NCBI RefSeq assembly: GCF_910592395.1
Contig: NC_088321.1
Span: 16,244,001 to 16,308,000 of the forward strand
Direction of reading: 5' to 3'
DNA: 64,000 nt
From: Lineus longissimus
Lineage: Eukaryota > Nemertea > Pilidiophora > Heteronemertea > Lineidae
Below, in pieces: positions 1 to 13,200 of the stretch (within the stretch, counting starts at the first letter, position 1; each line of letters begins with the position of its first letter). The notes under the pieces are model-generated. The model did no database searches. It was given only the letters and a program-made list of their open reading frames with translations, and was not told the DNA's origin. Position numbers and translations under genes: made by a program.

Positions 1-3000
1 CTTGATCAGCGCAGCGAAGGATATTATAGGCCTACTAGGAGTCGAAGATGTTGTATCGCGGCAGCATTGGACCAAACTGATGATGTTTCAGCAGTATTGG
101 CCAGATCCACAGACAGTAGGCCTAAAGATAAACACTACACAACAGTTCAATCACACTGAAACACAAACTGGATTAAATTCAAGATAAAATATTCTCCAAA
201 TTAACTCAAAATTGTGAAAATGAAACCTCACCTAAAGCACTTTGTCGCCAGTAATGCACTTCCACGAGAAAAACCTCCAGCACATCCGTGGAGCATGAAA
301 ATTATACGCGGGTATAGAAGGCCTATAGAATACACGGTGAAAATTCAATATTTGGTATAGTTCATGTAGCGGGACGGGAAGAATAATCAATAACTTCCCA
401 GGATGATTGATGAATATTGCAATGCATGCTGGGAATATATTACTAGGTATATGAGGGTGGAGGACCGGAGAGTAGATTTACAGTACGTCCCGGAAAAATA
501 CAAATGCAAATCTATACCTGTGTATTACACACTTAAAAAAAATTTCTATCATTTTCATGAAATATATGAATATATCGTTTTCTGACTGCAGGAATGATTT
601 TGTTTTGCAGCAGTTAGGATGATATGAGTGGGCGACTAAATGGCTGTGTCCTTGAGCAATACGCTTACACGAGCACGATGATAAAATCTTTTGTTGTGAT
701 TTGCAACATTTGCACAAGACAGCTGGGGTCAAGACCCCTCTACCAGCCAGGCCTACAGCTGGTCACACATTCAACTTCTAGGATTTGAAGGAATTCCCTT
801 TCGATGAGCCAGCCGTCATTTTTACATCATCTGTTAGGTATAATGTCAATTGCACTCTTGGTCCAGGTGGGGTAAAGATAACTTGTCTGCTAGGCCTACA
901 GGTGGCCACACATTTGACTTCCAGGATTTGAAGGAATTCCCAATTGAAGGGCCAGCCGTCACATTCTGATCATCTGCTAATAGGCCTACTTGTCTGGTAT
1001 GAATCAACGTGCAGGTGGGTAAGATCAGGCTCCATCTGGTAAGCCGTTCACCAAACATGTGCTGTACCATTTGTGTTTTGATTTCTAGGATTTGCTCGGC
1101 AGATGCATCAATATGGTATCAACAATGAATTAGTTCTTCATTTCTTCTGATGTAATCATTAGCAGTTTTCATGTTTTGTCCTTAGTACGGCCACTCTTGC
1201 TAGCGCCACCTATAGGGACTAACCTTGCGCTGAAGATGGCCTGTCCGCTGGTTATGACTTTTACTCATTCACCTGTCAATCATTGGACATGTGCACAGTT
1301 TCCCAGGCCAAAATGTAAAATTTCTAGGATTCACCAAACAAACTTTGATAAATTTGTAGATAAGTTTCTTCAGTGTTATCAGGTATAACAATATACCATA
1401 AACAGTTAAATTTTTGTGAGAGTTTTATTATTGTGGATGCACGAGTGCAAACAACCCAAAATTTAGTATATCACCGAATGAAAATGAGAAAATTCGCCTA
1501 CTTATAGCTTGGCAATTTTTTTTTTATAGAAGCTGCACCACACATACACAAGATGCACATGTGGTTTTCACGGCCGATTCTGAAGTCGATATTTCACTTA
1601 TTCTCTACAGTGTGACCAGTGAAAATGAAAAGCGATATTGAGAATTGATTACAATGTTATATAGGCGTATACATGTATGCAAAAGAGCAGTGCAAACTTT
1701 ATCACAAATAGCACGAGTTGGATAAGTTCTCACGAATTTAAACTTGAACACAGTCTGGACTAAAATCTGCCATACCAGGTTTGGATCATCATTAGAGCAT
1801 GTATAGTTAATTAGTCACTAATTGTGGTTTGTAATTAGCTAGGTAATAATCGCTGATTATGTAACTGATGACAGGTACCCTCTTAGTGTCCAGTTCACTT
1901 AACAAGATAGACTGACCAAAAATCAATCGAAAGAGAAATTTGATAAAATTGGGAAATCGACTGAAAATTTTCAAAATCGAAACACATTTATTTGTCATAC
2001 CTGCATCAGAATCATGTCCTCGTGTGTATGAAGGTTTCCAGTGTATCATTAGACCTCATACTTTTATGTATGGACCTCCATTTCATACAGGAAAAGCCAA
2101 TGTGTGGGCATATTGAAATCAGAGGGGTGACAGCTTACCACAGACCAACAAAGTCAACTTTTTCAAAAAAATTTCATTTTGCTTTTTATTTTTTCTAATG
2201 TATGAATATATTCCTCTTGAAATATTTTTTATGAAAAAACGGTTTTTAGAAAATTATTGCAGAATTTAAGTTTTTATATGCACCTGTTGCTCCTATTTCC
2301 TGAATGGACTCACCCATATTGTCTGCTGGCAACAGCTGTTTACATGCGAGAAGTTATGTAAACAAGCAAAAGCCCAGAACAATGGAAGAACTCAAAATCA
2401 ACTTAAATGTAAAGAGGGCAGGAGGTAATCGATATCTTTTATAAGCCGTCCCTGTCAACCAATAATGGGTTAATTCACAGAAAAAAACATTTCTTTTTTT
2501 GAAAGTCAACATCAGTTGTTTTCAGCAGACAACTCGGCCAGTTTTCAGAAACTGGTTGGATATGATCCCTATTTCGCTGACTGTTACCACAAATTTTCAC
2601 TGGCGTTTTATTTTTTGCGAACTTTCAAATAACCTTGATTCGTCAAAATAAAAATCACGATAGAACATTGGACATTGAATCCAGGACATCAGAATTTGCC
2701 GCATTGAAGTCAGAGCCAACATGTAACGATGTCGATTTTAACTCTTCCAGGAGCGCAAATTAATCATTCATCATAAAATTGAGATGTTCATTTTCATACT
2801 CATCACGTCATCGAAGACAAAGTCCACAAAATAAATAGGCCATGTTAGCATGATCACCATGGTAACCATTGGCATAACAATGAATAGATATGGGCTGATT
2901 AAGCGTTATTCATGGGCCTGCGTAGAAGTTAATATGAATGTATCGAAAATACAGCATCCATCTGCATCGTATTAACTCGGGATGTCAGCAATATATTTAT

Positions 3001-3003
3001 ACT
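1..3003. other. E-protein intron, with decayed tandem duplication
   Basis: No exon recognised. A segment around 748-838 recurs around 894-984 (shared CACATT and GGATTTGAAGGAATTCC blocks, period about 146 bp), and a weaker third trace (TTTCTAGGATT) appears near 1319. Otherwise AT-rich intronic sequence. Confidence 0.6.
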
Positions 3004-4450
3004 TCGTAGGAGAAGTCCCAGTCATAACACGTCATTGTTTTGTAGGTGAAGTCCGAGTCATAACACATCATTGCTTTGTAGGAGAAGTCCCGAGTCATAA
3101 CACGTCATTGTTTTGTAGGTGAAGTCCGAGTCTTAACACATCATTGCTTTGTAGGAGAAGTCCCGAGTCATAACACGTCATTGTTTTGTAGGTGAAGTCC
3201 GAGTCATAACACATCATTGCTTTGTAGGAGAAGTCCCGAGTCATAACATGTCATTGTTTTGTTGGTGAAGTCCGAGTCATAACACATCATTGCTTTGTAG
3301 GAGAAGTCCCGAGTCATAACACGTCATTGTTTTGTAGGTGAAGTCCGAGTCTTAACACATCATTGTTTTGTAGGTGAAGTCCGAGTCATAACACATCATT
3401 GCTTTGTAGGAGAAGTCCCGAGTCATAACACGTCATTGTTTTGTAGGAGAAGTCCCAGTCATAACACGTCATTGTTTTGTAGGAGAAGTCCCGAGTCATA
3501 ACACGTCATTGTTTTGTAGGTGAAGTCCGAGTCATAACACATCATTGCTTTGTAGGAGAAGTCCCGAGTCATAACACGTCATTGTTTTGTTGGTGAAGTC
3601 CGAGTCATAACACATCATTGCTTTGTAGGAGAAGTCCCGAGTCATAACACGTCATTGTTTTGTAGGTGAAGTCCGAGTCTTAACACATCATTGTTTTGTA
3701 GGTGAAGTCCGAGTCATAACACATCATTGCTTTGTAGGAGAAGTCCCGAGTCATAACACGTCATTGTTTTGTAGGTGAAGTCCGAGTCGTAACACATCAT
3801 TGTTTTGTAGGTGAAGTCCAAGTCATAACACGTGATTGTTTTGTAGGAGAAGTCCCGAGTCATAACACGTCATTGTTTTGTAGGAGAAGTCCCGAGTCAT
3901 AACACGTCATTGTTTTGTAGGAGAAGTCCGAGTCATAACACATCATTGTTTTGTAGGAGAAGTCCCGAGTCATAACACATCATTGTTTTGTAGGAGAAGT
4001 CCCGAGTCATAACACATCATTGTTTTGTAGGAGAAGTCCCGAGTCATAACACGTCATTGTTTTGTAGGTGAAGTCTGAGTCATAACACGTCATTGTTTTG
4101 TAGGAGAAGTCTGAGTCATAACATGTTATTGTTTTGTAGGAGAAGTCCCGAGTCATAACACGTCATTGTTTTGTAGGAGAAGTCCGAGTCATAACGCATC
4201 ATTGTTTTGTAGGAGAAGTCCGAGTCATAACACGTCATTGTTTTGTAGGAGAAGTCCCGAGTCATAACACGTCATTGTTTTGTAGGAGAAGTCCCGAGTC
4301 ATAACACGTCATTGTTTTGTAGGTGAAGTCCGAGTCATAACACATCATTGTTTTGTAGGAGAAGTCCCGAGTCATAACACGTCATTGTTTTGTAGGAGAA
4401 GTCCCGAGTCATAACACGTCATTGTTTTGTAGGAGAAGTCCAAGTCGCAA
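3004..4450. repeat. minisatellite, 36/37-bp units, with dimeric higher-order structure
   Basis: About 39 units of GTCATAACACGTCATTGTTT plus TGTAGGAGAAGTCC(C)GA. Type A (37 bp) has GGAGAAGTCCCGA with CACGTCATTGTTTT; type B (36 bp) has GGTGAAGTCCGA with CACATCATTGCTTT. In the left half they alternate B-A as 73-bp dimers; in the right half type A and mixed forms dominate. Units carry ACGTCA (TGACGT on the sense strand). No spacers, so not a CRISPR. It lies in the E-protein intron. Confidence 0.97.
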
Positions 4451-7164
4451 CTCGTTTTTTATCTCGAAATTGACAAATATGATTCATCTTGTTTTCTGCC
4501 ATGCCTCAGCCCCACTGCTCCCAGCATCCACCTTAGACCCATACATACACAGGCCTATACCGCCATCAAAATCTATATCTAGAACTACGATCAATAAAAC
4601 CCATCAATAATATGCCGTATGAATACGCTGTCGACGTTTGGCAAAATGCCAATTTCCTCTCTGCCGCCAAGTCCATCGGAGCTAGGCCTCTTTTATTAAA
4701 TGGTCATGTGACTCGGCAAATATTAACCCTTCAAGAACTGGTATGGCAAAAATGTTGAATTATCCAAAGGTTACTGAACTGTTGGTAATAATGCATGCAC
4801 GCCTCATCACCCGTCGTACAATTCTTATTGTTACGATGGAGCCTAATCACCACAATCTGTGCCCATCATAATCATCTATTGTGCAATGATAGGCTTTTCA
4901 AGTCGCGCCAACTGTCACCATCGTTGCCATGACAATGTCACCTAAACAGTGGCGAAAACAACGTTTTATGACTTTGTGACCCATGGAGCCTGAAAGCTTT
5001 GGGATCAGCCACTGATAATGTGATCAGATGAGTTCGAAAGTGCTTGTGCTTTCTGGATTTTTGATGGATCCATTTTCTCAGCAGAGAAGGGAGCTAGCAT
5101 CAGACAACATCAAGTGTCAATCATCATTGCCATATCTTCCTGGCTACATCAAGCGGCCCCTCCCCCCAATGCTGACACCCAACCCGCAAACCCTAACTTC
5201 TCCCTCTCTCGTCTCCTGATCAAACTCAACAACACAGGTTGTGTCGCACCTTCATCGATTCATTTCTTTTTCGTGAAATTTTATTTGTAGAGACATTCAA
5301 ATGGAAACCTTTCACCGATAAAACTGGCCAATAGCTGAAAATACACCTCATCTTTATCAATAAAACTTCATCAAACTTTATCATTGAAATATTCTGCTCA
5401 TCAATGAGAATATAACCCTGCACCTCTATTGTTTATGCCGGCTCACCTCCACAGAGGTACACGAAGCCAAAAGCTACCTCATGAACAAAAGACACAGAAT
5501 AGTTATGCAAATGAGGTGCAACAGCTGTGAGAGAGAGGTTGAGGGCTTGGAACACGCCGGAGCATCGAACTTCATTCATGATTGAGTCATGAGTTATGAG
5601 GACAGGCATCTTCATTTTTCGGATTCACGGGCCTCCGGGCCAGAACAGGTATTTTAACCACTTTTTCAAGTCCTGTTTCTGTGCCGACCACCATGAGAGA
5701 TGTCTCATGATTGGCCCATAGGACTCGCAACAAAGAACACACTCTCGCAGCCTCAGTTTGAGAATCCATGTGAATAGATGGGTCGCATTCACTACGGCGG
5801 TGAAGCGTAAACAATCGCACACAATGGAGGCGACCTGTTGACTATTGGCGGACACGTTCCTACCTCATATTGAGTCATTCAATCCCGGGGAAATAGCGGC
5901 CACATACACGACATAGGTGAGATGGGACAGGAGGGTAACCCTTTTGTTCATCCACAAGATAATAGTATCACCAGGAAGTTGTTGACGAGAGCTTTCTAAC
6001 AAATGGTCACATTAACAGCTTCTGACAATCTATAACATGGAGTATTTTGAATAAAATCCTCCATTTCTAAATGTTGAGGTCTCGAAATCAACCCTGACTC
6101 AAGAATGTGGAAAAGTGCTCACTAAAGAGCGTGATAAAACAATCTTGAATTTTCAAGATTTCTGGTCGTTTTTACCAATACATTAATTTTTATCAATTTG
6201 TTATGTTAACCCTTGAAGTGCTGAGATGAATATATGTCGAGTGTGTGCAATCAAAATCTTTGTTCTCACAATGGACAAGCAGCTATGGACTGATTTATAA
6301 CAATAAGGGACTTCATCACCAAACAGTGACAGTGCTAGCAATAGTTAGAGGATCAGTACAATACACAACCTTTTGTGAATGACATTGACATGGGCTGGAA
6401 ATCTATTGTGTGTGGGACCACTAATTAAGGGTCCAACCAATGAGGGACTTTGATACCAAACAATGGAATGTATTGTTAGCATAGTTAGTGGTCCAATACT
6501 GCATGGAACATTTGACATGGGGTGTCTACTGAGTATTGGGCTGCTAACTATGTACTGCCCCCTACTGTAATAAGGTTACTTAGTTAGGTTCCTACTCGAG
6601 ACTGAAATTAGAACATGGAACTGAAGACCACACCACCCAGCACCCAGCAAAGGACATTCATAGCATTGTTTCCTTGAAATAAGAAAACTATCAACCATTT
6701 GGAGACAGTGCTGCCAGCTGGTGAGAAAACACTGAACCAAAAGTTCAATGATTTTCTGCTAGATGGCAGCAAAGTCTGTTTGAGCAGAAACCATGTTTTT
6801 GTCAGCAAAACCACTGAAAACACAAATTATCAGTAATAAAAGACCATGGCTAAAATTCAGTGCCAACAGGGAGGTACCCTGTTATAGTGGTTGCTTGCTT
6901 GTGTAACTACAATTTGCCACATTCAAGCAAGAATTTGAGACATCTGCTCAGGAAACAACCAATCAGAATCCATGTAAGATCCATTTACCAAGCTGTATAA
7001 GCTGAACAAGCATGATAGCTGACTTTGGATTGGTCAATGATTGATCAGTATTCCCCTTAGAGGGAAAGTAAACTATCAAGACTTTCAAGGCAAGGTCTCT
7101 CATATTGATCATCTCCCCCTGGCAATGACTCTGAGCCATGTTTCAACACAAAACGTTGACTTAC
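4451..7164. other. E-protein intron, no gene seen
   Basis: No supported exon. A diverged duplication with a period near 137 bp is visible at 6305-6500 (GGGACTTCATCACCAAACAG against GGGACTTTGATACCAAACAA). A splice-like pair at 5454-5484 on the minus strand was considered and rejected. Confidence 0.55.
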
Positions 7165-7220
7165 CGAGCCACTTTTTCTTCTTTTTGGACCAGCATTTGT
7201 AGGAAATTTTGCACCACGAC
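7165..7220 (-). CDS. TCF4: E-protein exon with basic NLS-like block
   Basis: Acceptor ATCTTTTTAG, donor GTAAGT, 56 nt, phase 1 in and 0 out. Encodes GRGAKFPTNAGPKRRKSGS. Position and basic cluster match the KKVRKVPPG nuclear-localisation region of vertebrate E proteins. This is the last exon I can find on the left; the next expected block (PSSVYAP-like) was not found in 1-7164. Confidence 0.83.
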
Positions 7221-10200
7221 CTAAAAAGATGAAATGACAACTTAATGTTATGAAACAACATGATAACTACAGGTTCTTGTTACAAACGCCTTGGCCACCC
7301 CTGCCACTACAGGCTCCCCAAGACATCCCAGCCCCAGATGCTCCAACATGGTCATTGACAATCCAAAAGGTTTCCTGCGATACCTGATATTATCTTAGGA
7401 TCGCAAGATTCAAACCCCTTGCTGCAGCCCCTCCAAATCCTCACAGTCACGGGCCAGTAATCATAACATTGTCAGCAACCCTCGCAGGACAGCGCTTACA
7501 TCCCTTGCCCATCTGACAAGGGTTCTCCCAGGCAACTCACAATGACAATGGACCAAGACGGATGACAAATAAAGAAGATTGGACCATTAATGTATGGCTT
7601 TTTGATATGAAGTTGTGTGGAGGGTTCTGTGAAGCTACAGGTCAGTGGAGGCGAGCCCAGGTCGGCAAGTAAGCAGATAACTTCCCCAGTTTACTAGACC
7701 ATGGACAATATTCAAACCCTTCTGCTAACACGTTCCTTTCAGGTAGTTGCTGGTGATGTATATGGTTCACACCTCAGCAACTTGCTGCTCCTACCCTCGA
7801 TTACCCCCATTGTCTGTTGGACAATACCCCAATGTAGCATTTAGGATGACCTCTGCCCTCCCACATCCTGGTCAGTAACCCCTAACACCTCCGTAGCTGC
7901 ATGACTCATCCAGGAATGGGCACTTGAAGTTTACAATAAATCTTGGGAGAGACTTTGTATTCAGGCCGTATTTAACCCTTTCTTTGCATTTGAAGCTCTC
8001 TGGTGAATGCCTTGCAACTGATTTACCAGGTATATCGAGACATCAGGCAGTACCTTCTGAATAACCCTTCTCATCAAACTTAGACTAGCTTCATGTGAAT
8101 GACAATACAATTGAGCAGATCCATCTCTGAGCCATCAAACATACACAACCTATGTACAGTCGCCAGTTGTGGTACTTTGATAAGGAACTGATAGACAGGT
8201 ATGCCCACACATCACCAGGTATCCTGATACACCGCACCATCCCTTAATGACCTCCACCTCAACTAAGACACGCTTCATCTAAATGACACCGCAGTCTGTA
8301 TCGCCAAGGCAACACCGCAGGAAGTTTGGCTAATTTCCGAAACAGAAATATTTATTGCCGACAGATTAACTCGGACAATTAAGTGCGATCGGTTTGTAAC
8401 GAGAGGCGGCCATTGTCGATGAACCCTCGGATGATTGTTGGCAAAATCTCATATTATCGAGAACAATGATAGTTGTGTTTCATGTGAGATTAAGGAGAGA
8501 ACAGGACGTTGTCCAGTGACAGGGAGCAAATAAATGGCCAATGGTCATTTCATGAATCTCTTGGTGAACTGGACAGACCATTGACCCTTCTCTACAATGA
8601 GGTTATCATATGAAGTCTGACTATTGAGCTCAATAACTCTATCTGGTTATTGTTTGTTATCAATATTTCACCCATCAAAACAATGACGGTTTTAATACAT
8701 GGAGGATATTGGGACGAGGTTTTGGGTGTGGTGTGTGGTGGTGGTGGTGGTGGTGGTGGTGGTGGTGGTGGTGGTGGTGGTGTGTGGTTGTGGTGGTGGT
8801 GGTTGTGGTGGTGTGTGGTGGTGGTGGTGGTGTGTGGTGGTGGTGGTGGTGGTGGTGGTGGTGGTGGTGTGTGGTGGGGGGACGGACCTACCTCTTATTG
8901 TTTCGTCTATAGGTCGTTTCTGATTCCCACTATACGGATAATACGGAGAGCCCGGTTTTCCCGCCGGAGATAACGATTCCGGTGACATTGGCACATTGTT
9001 CATCATACCCTAAAATGAAACGAGAAAGAAATATTTAGCGACAAGGAAAGTGCCTCCGTGAAAAAATAAAAATTCTGTGTCTCAACTCTGAAAGTGAAAT
9101 CTGCTTAAAAAACATAATTTGGTAGGCAGGCCTTTCAATTACATGGAGACCTCTCTACACCCTGTATTTTTTAGCCTATTTGGGGACATGTTTTTTTGCT
9201 TTTTAGCTTAATTTGGGGACATTTGGTCGTGCCAATTTGCCTGAACATCGACGTCCTTATTGACTGACATTGTCACATGCACCTGAAAACTCATAATTTT
9301 AGGATGAAAAGTATCAAATTAGGCCATTTAGGATGAGATTTGGTCATTTAAGGTGTCAAAAAACGCTTCAGGGGGTCAAATTACCCCTTAAAAAAAAAAA
9401 AAAAATTTTTTTTTTTTTTTTCCTATTTTGGGGACATTTTTTCAGGGCCTAATTTGGGGACATGCCAAATTTCCTACACCGTATAGCGGTGTGAAAATGA
9501 TGTAATCGAAAGGCCTGGTAGGTGCTGCCACCATGCAGTAAATTCAATAACTGCTGTGTTTCTTTCTGGTCAGAGTTGGACTGCTGCATGGCCCAAGTTA
9601 ACAATGCAAAAATACAAACAATTAACTCACCGATGACAAATAAAGTCTCGGGCAGCAATAAATCCAATTATATTGCATATGTTGTACGGGTTGCATCCTG
9701 ACGAGCAAGACTAATTAAGTAATGAGCCTCACTCATATTTTCAATGAAATCAACTTAAAACTCAAATAATTCTTTCAGTGTCTTTGTTCAATGGTTAAAG
9801 TATAAATTATTCGATGAATTACCGGAGCCTGATATAATATTGCTGGTCAATTTAACTATGATAGTTTGGATGGTCAATTTATCTAATGATTCGAACATCT
9901 TATTAATTGAAAAATATGGAATCGCTGATTAAATAATTATCAAGACGAACTTCCACCATAATAGTCTCGATGATAAAACAATTACACGTTTGATCACTTT
10001 TTAATTGAAAACGATCATTAGTTTGAAAAGATTGGCTTAATGAATTAGAGTGCCGCCAATCAATCAAAGAGTTCTGTCATCAATCATGTCACATGATGCC
10101 AATTAGATTAGTGACAATTGATCCTTCTGACCCCCATTTAGCTAAATGGTTTGACAAAATGATCTATTTTGCAATCGAATGGTTAGTCCATTATATCACA

Positions 10201-13200
10201 CTGGGGGCGTTATTGGTGTGATGAGACTTCTCTTGCTTTGTGGAGGTAATTAATGCTATAGAGTATCGTTTAGAAATCCCGGAATTGTCGCATTAGTCTG
10301 TGTTGATATCCCATGATCCTCTTGCACAATTAACATCAGTGTATCTGAATTATGAACCGAAGGTATGTAAAAAACATCAATCAAATCTCATTATCCCATA
10401 TCTTTTGGCAAAATAGATTTCCTTCTCGAAAAATATGATCACAAGCACAATGACGAAATTTCGTTCAGATGTAACAAAATGCAGTGCAAAGTCAAGTTTA
10501 TCCAATTCAGTTGTTTGTAGAGATAAATCGATGAAATAGGTCACTTAGAGAAAAGTTTCAAGACAAATTTAATCCAATCACTCATCAAGAAAGAAGCCAT
10601 TTGCAAACTTTGAAACCATGTGGCGCGGCATTAGAACCCTTTGTAAAGTGAACCTGTGACATGACTTTTCATTCCTCTGAAAGGGCCGCGCACATCAATC
10701 AAAGATCGATCGAAAGGTGTCGAGGGATTTCTTGACCAATCAGAAGACAGTTCAGTCTGGATCCACCCACCCAACATGTCAATGCTTACGAGACCTAAGA
10801 AACATCCAGGGGGACTTGAAAAACATGTGACTCGAGAGAAAAGTCGATCGCAAACTGAACAGGTAACTTATGATTTCTTGGGCAAAAGGGCCACCTGTCC
10901 CCCACCATTTTCAACAATCGCATTTGAACCACCGTTGATTTCAGGCGTTCTCACCTGTGTCAATTTCAAACACCAGGACCCGGAACCGCCCACTTATGAA
11001 TTCACAGTTGAAGCTTGCCCATCTCTGTCAACCACCGCCAACTCTGTCGTTAATTCAATTAGTAACCTATCGCCGCGGGCAACTCCTCAGCGACACGACA
11101 CACAATCGGCAACAAGACCTGCCACCTTTTCCCGCCACCTGAGCCCAGCGACAACACATAATATCCCAACACTTTTGACGTTGACGGCTGCTCCTCGCCG
11201 CTGACTTGACTAATTAGCCTTCGATAGCTCATTAATGACATCGCTACGGTAACGATGACCTTTTCTTTTTGGGGCAATTAGCGGATTTTGTTTTCTTGCC
11301 TTGAGGTGTTGAGATGCCGTTCCCACAAAGTCGTGTCCCGCGGAAAGTTTTTCTGCCATTCTTTTAACCCCTAAAAGATTTATGAACCATTCTTACCATT
11401 TCAAAGTTTACGGGTGGAAACCTTAAATGTAACAGCCAGACTCAGAAGCTTCTGATCAAGAAAACTAGGATGTTAAAACAAAGAGTGCCATTAAACGGTG
11501 GGCTTTAACTTTCAAATCTTAATGACTGCGATGCACCTGAGACCGAGGAAGATGGCCGATCTTGGATGTTAAATCACGTATTTCTCACACAACTATCGTT
11601 GAAATGATGGTGAAACGAATTAAAGCGAAGTGAATTTGTTGATTTTTATGGATCGGTGCGAAGGTAAAACCTTCCAGCTTCAACTGAAGAGTCAACTTGG
11701 TATTTAGAGTCTGTGTGTATCTGTCTATAAAAACGGCCTTGTTGAAATATATATTTAATGCGTATTAACACAATTAGAAATATTCAAATTCAAGTTCAAT
11801 TTTCAAATTCCTGAAGGAATGCAGAAGGCTTTTAAGGAATACTCGATAAATTATTCATTGCCTTCTAATGAACTTGACATATCAATTCATAATCGTATGG
11901 ATGCAGTCAGATGGGTCACATCATGCCCTATGCTTCATTAGTTCACTCACAGCTTCCTAGGTGTCACTACCAGACCACGCCTAGTGAAGTCATCCCAGTT
12001 ACGTTCAATCTCTTGAATCACTTAGTCACAGTTGCATGTCAAAAGTCACCAAACAATTGTCTTACAACGCGACTACTTCTGAACAATAGGGTTTTCCACC
12101 ACCTGATGTGGGAAGCCAAATCCCAGCAGGATTATGAGCCAAATGACTTCACATCTGGCAGTGTGAAGAAAAGATAGACCAATTGGCAAGGCTATGCTGA
12201 TTTTAGTGTAAGCAAGACGATTTCAAACAATTCACATTAAGTGGTTAATGCACCAGGCTTATGATAGGTCATTGGCTCGATTTTTGGCAATGACTGGGCT
12301 TAACATCCTCGAACAAGACACTTTGCTTTCCCCGGCCAGGACGAGTACTGTTGTTTGATCAGAGTAGCAAACAGACAAAACACAAGTTGGCTGATTCAGC
12401 CACGATCGGTGCTCATATTCGCAGGGAGTCTTTTACGGACAAAGCCACTCGCTTAATTGTCATCAAGCGGCTTTGATATGTCATGTTGTAACGTAATCAT
12501 CTGCGGGCCTGGAACCAAGGCTGAGTTGGCAAGGATAGCACTGAGCCCATGATGTGTGCCCACAACATGCCAACCTGGGTTTCACCTAAAGACTGTACCC
12601 ACTACGAGACAAGCTTTTGGAAGGAACAGTTTATCCAAGATACAGCAAACAGGGCCTATCCCCCCCCTCGAGTCCTGAGGGTTAACTATCGGCCAGGTAT
12701 TTACCTCTGTTAATTGAACGCTTTCCCGTGGAGCACATGCGTCTCCGGGCAGAGACTGATCCCCATTGTCATCGTGGAGATCCTCCCAGAGTCAACCAGA
12801 TCATTAACAAAGTGTCGCGTTACGTGCCGAGAGAATCATCGCACGAATTATCCAACATGCGAGAACGTCTCGTGCACAACTATTAACGAGTCGTCAAACG
12901 TATTTCGCCGGGAAACTTGTTAAGAAGGCTAGTTTACGCCCACAAAGGTTTCAGAGGTATCGCTAGCGAGATGATTAATAATATTTCCTTAATGTTGCAG
13001 ATAATCACGCTAATTTGTAAATATTTTGCTGCAGATTAGTTTGTTACAATCCTTTGGTGGTATTTAAGGAGGCTAGTCAAGGCAGAAGTGTTATGAGAAC
13101 CTGTTTTTGAGTCAGTTATTAGTAAGTTTAGCAAGTGTCTTTGGATTGGGTTATTTGGATTCCTGCATTTTCCTTCATCGCTTCAATGATACAATTTTCC

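Noticed and set aside
3004-4450. 36/37-bp regular repeats like a CRISPR array
   Set aside because: Units are head-to-tail with no unique spacers, in a eukaryotic intron.
5454-5484. Splice-bounded minus-strand segment reading VAFGFVYLCG as the next E-protein exon
   Set aside because: Acceptor is weak and the sequence does not match the expected PSSVYAP block.
8650-9006. Long Gly, Val/Trp and Thr/His frames
   Set aside because: They are six-frame readings of the GGT microsatellite; only the minus-strand part at 8892-9006 is real exon.
10776-11204. 142-codon plus-strand ORF
   Set aside because: Antisense to the E-protein gene inside an intron, low-complexity Ser/Thr/Pro, overlapping frames in other registers and no domain.
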